In this document: positions 35,847 to 39,076 of the stretch, one piece after another
Layout: each line of letters begins with the position of its first letter
How positions within the stretch are numbered: the first letter of the stretch is position 1
Translations under genes and position numbers: made by a program
The notes under the pieces: model-generated
Database searches by the model: none
What the model was told of the DNA's origin: nothing
The model's input: only the letters and a program-made list of their open reading frames with translations
Source: Gammaproteobacteria bacterium
GTDB taxonomy: Bacteria; Pseudomonadota; Gammaproteobacteria; Pseudomonadales; Cellvibrionaceae
DNA: 39,076 bases
Direction: 5' to 3'
NCBI GenBank assembly: GCA_022600975.1
Contig: JAHZJJ010000080.1
Location: 1 to 39,076 of the forward strand

Positions 35847-36401
35847 TTAAAAATTAAAATGCCAGTTTAACGATGCAAAATCAAACCCGGGGTTAAGATT
35901 GTTCGTGTTCGCATTAGAAAAATGACTGTAGCGCATAGAGAGGAGATGTCGGTTGGAAAAACGATATCCCATAGCAAAGTGCAGGGCGAAATTTAATTTG
36001 GTTGGTAAATAAATATCGCCAAAATCTTTATTGCTCAGATAACCTGCTCCAACTCCAGCTTCGGCAAACAGTCCAGGTGCTTCTTTACATGGAGCCCACC
36101 GTAATACTGGCTTTAATTCAAAAACATTTTGATCCTGACGTTCTCCAAAATGAGAGATTCTCAAATAAGAATAACTAGCTTGGAACCATAGTTGAAATAT
36201 ATCTTGGTTTAAAAAATCATAAAATTGATAGGACCAGCTAATACCAAGCATATCGGCACTAGAAATACTTTCAGCTTGCATCAGAGTATTGTCTAGCCCC
36301 TTGCCTGCACTGAGAATTATTTCCTGATCACCAGACTTTGCGAAAACAGGGAAAGTAATGAATAAGCTGAAAAATGGCGCAAAAAACAAACTTCTACTCA
36401 T
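35847..36401 (-). CDS. PagL-like lipid A deacylase (outer-membrane barrel)
   Basis: This 184-residue outer-membrane protein resembles PagL, which removes the 3-O acyl chain of lipid A. I start it at ATG 36401, which gives a clean signal peptide (MSRSLFFAPFFSLFITFPVFA); a TTG at 36431 would add ten residues. Alternating strands form an eight-strand-type barrel. The C-terminal part has RYSHFSNANTNNLNPGFDF, which aligns with the PagL active site His126, Ser128 and Glu140; the acid is aspartate here with the same spacing (12 residues after serine). The protein ends in phenylalanine (WHFNF), as outer-membrane barrels do. Substrate is inferred. Confidence 0.75.
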   Translation of the reverse strand: MSRSLFFAPFFSLFITFPVFAKSGDQEIILSAGKGLDNTLMQAESISSADMLGISWSYQFYDFLNQDIFQLWFQASYSYLRISHFGERQDQNVFELKPVLRWAPCKEAPGLFAEAGVGAGYLSNKDFGDIYLPTKLNFALHFAMGYRFSNRHLLSMRYSHFSNANTNNLNPGFDFASLNWHFNF

Positions 36402-36980
36402 GACACATAGCCAATTTTTACCTAGTAACAATAAGCGTAGCTAAGATGATATTGGGGGCAATAAAGTTTTTTAGTGAGTTTCGAGACAGTTTAATATGTC
36501 AGGGTTATCACAGGTTGTAACTGGAGTGGGTTTGTTGGGTTGATCTAAAGCAGGATTTATTAGGCCACTTCACCGATGACAAGAAAAAAACCATAAAGCC
36601 ACCTTTGCTCTTCTACAATGCTTTGCCAGCACCAAAGTTTCTTTTTATTTCTGCAATTTAACTTCGATATCTGCCTAAAATTTATCTTCTATGTTCTATT
36701 ATTGTGCGACGTTTTTATTAGGATTTATTGTAGATTTAAAAATACTTATCACGCTTTTAGTACTAATTGTGGCTGTAGTCGGAGGTTGCTTTTGCAGCTA
36801 TGGTCGAGGATCAACAAACTATCTGATTTTGTTCGGGCAGCTGAAAGCTATACCACAATAAATAAGATGGACAGGCGGCTGGATCAGGCAGTTGACCCAA
36901 ATAAGGATAGAGTGGATCGGAGTGAGATAAGGTCAGATCTTTAAATTATTGCGCCAGCGCTATTTGAAGGAGGAAGGCGG
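36402..36980. other. 579-base accessory intergenic region with a decayed small gene
   Basis: This AT-rich stretch separates the PagL-like gene from the muramidase. The left 290 bases hold nothing I can support. The right part shows protein-like sequence split over two frames (36691-36944). GGAGG at 36967-36971 is the ribosome binding site of the muramidase gene. Confidence 0.4.
36691..36944 (+). pseudogene. possible frameshifted holin-like or membrane-anchored small gene
   Basis: In the frame from ATG 36691 a 56-residue peptide has a strong transmembrane segment (VDLKILITLLVLIVAVVGG) and stops at 36861. In the -1 frame the sequence continues as polar, charged, protein-like text (SDFVRAAESYTTINKMDRRL, then DQAVDPNKDRVDRSEIRSDL) up to a stop at 36944. 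One frameshift would join them into a protein of about 85 residues with one helix and a charged tail, an architecture common in phage lysis accessory proteins. Lying just before a muramidase gene supports this. Evidence is weak; no ribosome binding site is clear. Confidence 0.3.
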
Positions 36981-37529
36981 ATGAGTAAGTTTCAGGCTAA
37001 ATCCAATGCTATCCGCGCAGTTATCGATCGCGAAGGGGGGTATGTAAACCACCCCGATGATCGAGGTGGGCCAACCCGCTGGGGTGTGACGCAAGTGGTG
37101 GCCAGAAGGTATGGCTACCAAGGAGATATGAAAAATTACCCCATTAATCAAGCGATTGCCGTTTATGACCAGGAATACTGGCGCCATGTGGATGAGATTG
37201 CCAATTACAGTTTTGATATAGGCGTGAAGCTTTTTGATTTTGCTGTTAACAGTGGTACAACGCGAGCCGTTGGCTGTTTACAACGATTGCTTAATGCGTT
37301 AAATAATCGCGGTAAGGATTACCCGGAGATTGAAATGGATGGAGTGGTTGGCCCACAAACATTGGCGGCTTTAAAGGGATTTCGCCGCAGGCGGGGTGAG
37401 GAGGGTTTGGCCGTTTTGGCTCAGTCTATTAATGGTTTGCGCATTGCCTTTTACGTGGAGATTATTGAGCGCGATGCGTCCCAGGAGGCTTTTGCCTATG
37501 GCTGGCTCGCTCGTGTTGTTCATCTGTAA
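36981..37529 (+). CDS. glycoside hydrolase family 108 muramidase (phage-type endolysin)
   Basis: This 182-residue protein cleaves peptidoglycan. The N-terminal GH108 motif is EGGYVNHPDDRGGPTRWGVT, with the probable catalytic glutamate at residue 18. FDIGVKLFDFAVNSGTTRAV follows, and the C-terminal part (about 100-182; MDGVVGPQTLAAL) is a peptidoglycan-binding domain of the PG_binding_3 type. No signal peptide is present, as in phage endolysins that need a holin. No other phage genes are intact here, so it is an orphan of probable prophage origin. GGAGG lies 9 bases upstream of the ATG. Confidence 0.9.
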   Translation: MSKFQAKSNAIRAVIDREGGYVNHPDDRGGPTRWGVTQVVARRYGYQGDMKNYPINQAIAVYDQEYWRHVDEIANYSFDIGVKLFDFAVNSGTTRAVGCLQRLLNALNNRGKDYPEIEMDGVVGPQTLAALKGFRRRRGEEGLAVLAQSINGLRIAFYVEIIERDASQEAFAYGWLARVVHL

Positions 37530-37600
37530 ACTTTCTCTTGTAGTTGGGATCGGCCCCTGGACCTATTTTGTAATAGGCCCATTGTGTCTTTCTTTTGTTT

Positions 37601-38160
37601 TTACGCGCTGATTCGGGTATCAGCCAGCAGACTATTGATTTGTGCCTGAGCTTGTTTAAATATGATTTCTGGGCTGCGTTTTGAGCCTGAAGCATGAATT
37701 ATGGCAATAGAGTGCACCCCGATAAAACGGCAGATGTGTTCTAGGTAACGGCTGGCAAAATCCATTCCACTGCCAATGGGGGTGCCGCCTGAGGTGATGA
37801 TCAGATAAGCCTGCTTGATATCGAGCAAACCCTCGGGACCGTTTTCGCCGTAGCGAAAGCTGATGCCGGCGCGAGCCACCGCATCAATCCACTGTTTAAG
37901 AACGACCGGTACGCTGAAGTTATACATTGGTGATTCGATCACTAAGTTATCCGCAGATCGAAGTTCTTCAATCAGTGTATCTGACAGGTTGATATAGGCT
38001 TGGAAGCTTTCTCGTTTGGGGGTGGCAGAGGCGTGTAAATCGATTAGGTCTTCGGCGCTGATAGGTGGTAGTGGGTCAGTGGCTAGATCCCGTGTAATGG
38101 TCGGTTGATCAAGTGCTTCAATCAGATATTGGCCAATGGCTTGTGAGTTAGAGTTGTTGG
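37601..38160 (-). pseudogene. azoR: FMN-dependent NADH-azoreductase gene missing its 5' end
   Basis: An open frame on the minus strand gives an almost complete AzoR-family flavodoxin-fold protein: TNNSNSQAIGQYLIEAL (the FMN phosphate loop), TRDLATDPLPPISAEDL, LSDTLIEELRSADNLVIESP, MYNFSVPVVLKQWIDAVARA, GISFRYGENGPEGLLD, and YLIITSGGTPIGSGMD. The family start, a first beta strand of the type M..ILHI..S, is absent: about ten residues are lost and the frame runs into the complement of the adjacent lysR remnant near 38160. No start codon or ribosome binding site remains upstream; a GTG at 37942 would give only 113 residues. It is therefore probably not made as a working enzyme. Confidence 0.8.
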
Positions 38161-38889
38161 TTTGGGCGCCGCTCTGTGCTGACGCCAGCGGGGCAGTTGG
38201 TGTTGGAAGAGGGCAGACAGATACTTCTTCGTACCCATCGCTTTGCTGACAAAGCCCGGGAAGTGGCCACCGGTTGGGAGCCTAAAATCAGCATCGGCCT
38301 TGGGTCTGCCTATCATTATCCGCGTTTTTTTCAACAACTGAATCAGTTTCTCATCAAGCATCCGTCCATCGAAGTGGAAGTTTATGAATGTGTATTGAAT
38401 GGCGGGTGGGATTTATTGGCCGAGAACACAATTGATCTGGCAGTCGGAATACCTGGCCCTGTGCCTTTACAAATGGGGTATCGCGCTGTGCCGTTACCTG
38501 CGAATAACATGATACCTGTTCTCGCCTGTGACCATCCCATGGTCAATGCATTGACCGACCCCGCACAGATTGATTCTGCTTTGCCCAAGCTACGCCGGGT
38601 GATCAATCGTGATACCACCGTTAGCGGTGTTGCAGGAAGTGCCGGGTTAAGTGATGAAGGAAAGCGTATCTATGTTCAAACCTTCGAACAGAAACTCGAT
38701 GCCATTCTTGCCGGTATTGGTGGTGGGCATATTCCTCATTACCGTGCCCAGGAACATCTAAATTCTGGCCGATTGGTAAAGATGGCATTGTTAGGCTCTG
38801 GTAAGAATGAAAGCTTTTTGGCCTGGAAAATTAGCCACAAAGGTAAAGCACTGTCTGCGTTGACTCAGTTGATGGCTGAGTTGCACTGA
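38161..38889 (+). pseudogene. LysR-type regulator gene missing its DNA-binding domain
   Basis: The frame GRRSVLTPAGQLVLEEGRQI begins in the middle of the LysR linker: the LTPAG motif normally lies near residue 60. The effector domain is intact from there to the stop (IGLGSAYHYPRFFQQLNQF, GWDLLAENTIDLAVGIPGPV, VNALTDPAQIDSALPKLRRV, AILAGIGGGHIPHYRAQEHL). The N-terminal helix-turn-helix (about 50-55 residues) is absent and is replaced by the complement of azoR. A GTG at 38176 could start a 237-residue effector-only protein. The intact ancestor was probably the divergent activator of azoR. Confidence 0.85.
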
Positions 38890-39076
38890 AGTGTCTGGTT
38901 TACTATTTCTTGCATAATGGCGCCTAATTTATGCCAGATGTACCATTACGCGACTAAATTACCTTTGTTAGCCTCTATTGCGCTTGATTAAGGTCTAAAA
39001 GTTAAATTACATTAGTTGCAACAGAGTCTAGAGGGGTATATACAAACTAAAATCGTTTATAAAATTGCTCTTTTTC
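38890..39076. other. end of window, AT-rich intergenic sequence
   Basis: The last 187 bases after the lysR remnant are AT-rich. I see no gene, repeat copy or hairpin in them. Confidence 0.4.

Noticed and set aside
36618..36944. 108-residue reading frame as one intact gene
   Set aside because: Its first 60 residues look out-of-frame (mixed Cys, Phe and basic residues), whereas the transmembrane-like sequence lies in another frame; a broken gene explains this better.

Overview
The window looks like a chromosome segment of a marine-type gammaproteobacterium. Its housekeeping genes resemble those of the Cellvibrionales (Microbulbifer, Cellvibrio and relatives): an ArsR-methyltransferase regulator (SahR type) leading metK-ahcY-metF, a DUF3094 gene, an oxyR-recG pair and a CpxRA-like system. 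The placement is an inference from protein recognition; I could not run a search. There is no rRNA, tRNA or CRISPR array that I can see, and no intact insertion sequence.

Layout. 122-4323 (+) is the 3' part of an alpha/CS1-type fimbrial operon: outer-membrane usher, tip adhesin or minor pilin, and periplasmic chaperone; the major pilin is presumably upstream of the window. 4334-6286 (-) is a LytS/LytTR two-component system that converges on it. 6744-12514 (-) is an S-adenosylmethionine cycle cluster, sahR-metK-ahcY-metF, followed by a DUF3094 membrane protein and a nitroreductase that carries the substrate triad of iodotyrosine deiodinases. A perfect 38-bp palindrome in front of sahR is the likely SahR operator. 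12842-16049 (+) holds tkt and epd (carbon metabolism and pyridoxal phosphate supply). 16123-19378 (-) holds panC-panD-acs, which links CoA precursor synthesis to acetate activation.

19864-28281 is the most unusual region. A CpxR/CpxA-like pair and a small secreted protein made of basic 11-residue repeats (-) are divergent from a tightly overlapping operon (+) that encodes an ABC ATPase, three different periplasmic adaptor proteins and a MacB/FtsX-type permease. A CpxR-box-like direct repeat lies between the two arms. This is the best candidate in the window for an undescribed system: an envelope-stress-controlled ABC exporter with three adaptors.

28729-35447 holds a glycine-zipper lipoprotein, a small unknown gene, a GlsB-like membrane protein, oxyR-recG (+) and a convergent catalase (-). 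35847-38889 is an accessory tail: a PagL-like lipid A deacylase, an orphan GH108 muramidase with holin-like remnants upstream, and a divergent azoR/lysR pair in which one deletion has removed the 5' ends of both genes.

Two families of short palindromic elements (MITE-like) are scattered through intergenic positions. Family B has ends CTAGAAACCGCAGTT and four copies. Family A has ends CTAGGAGCCTGTCGG and two copies. Several sit directly after stop codons, where they could act as transcription terminators.
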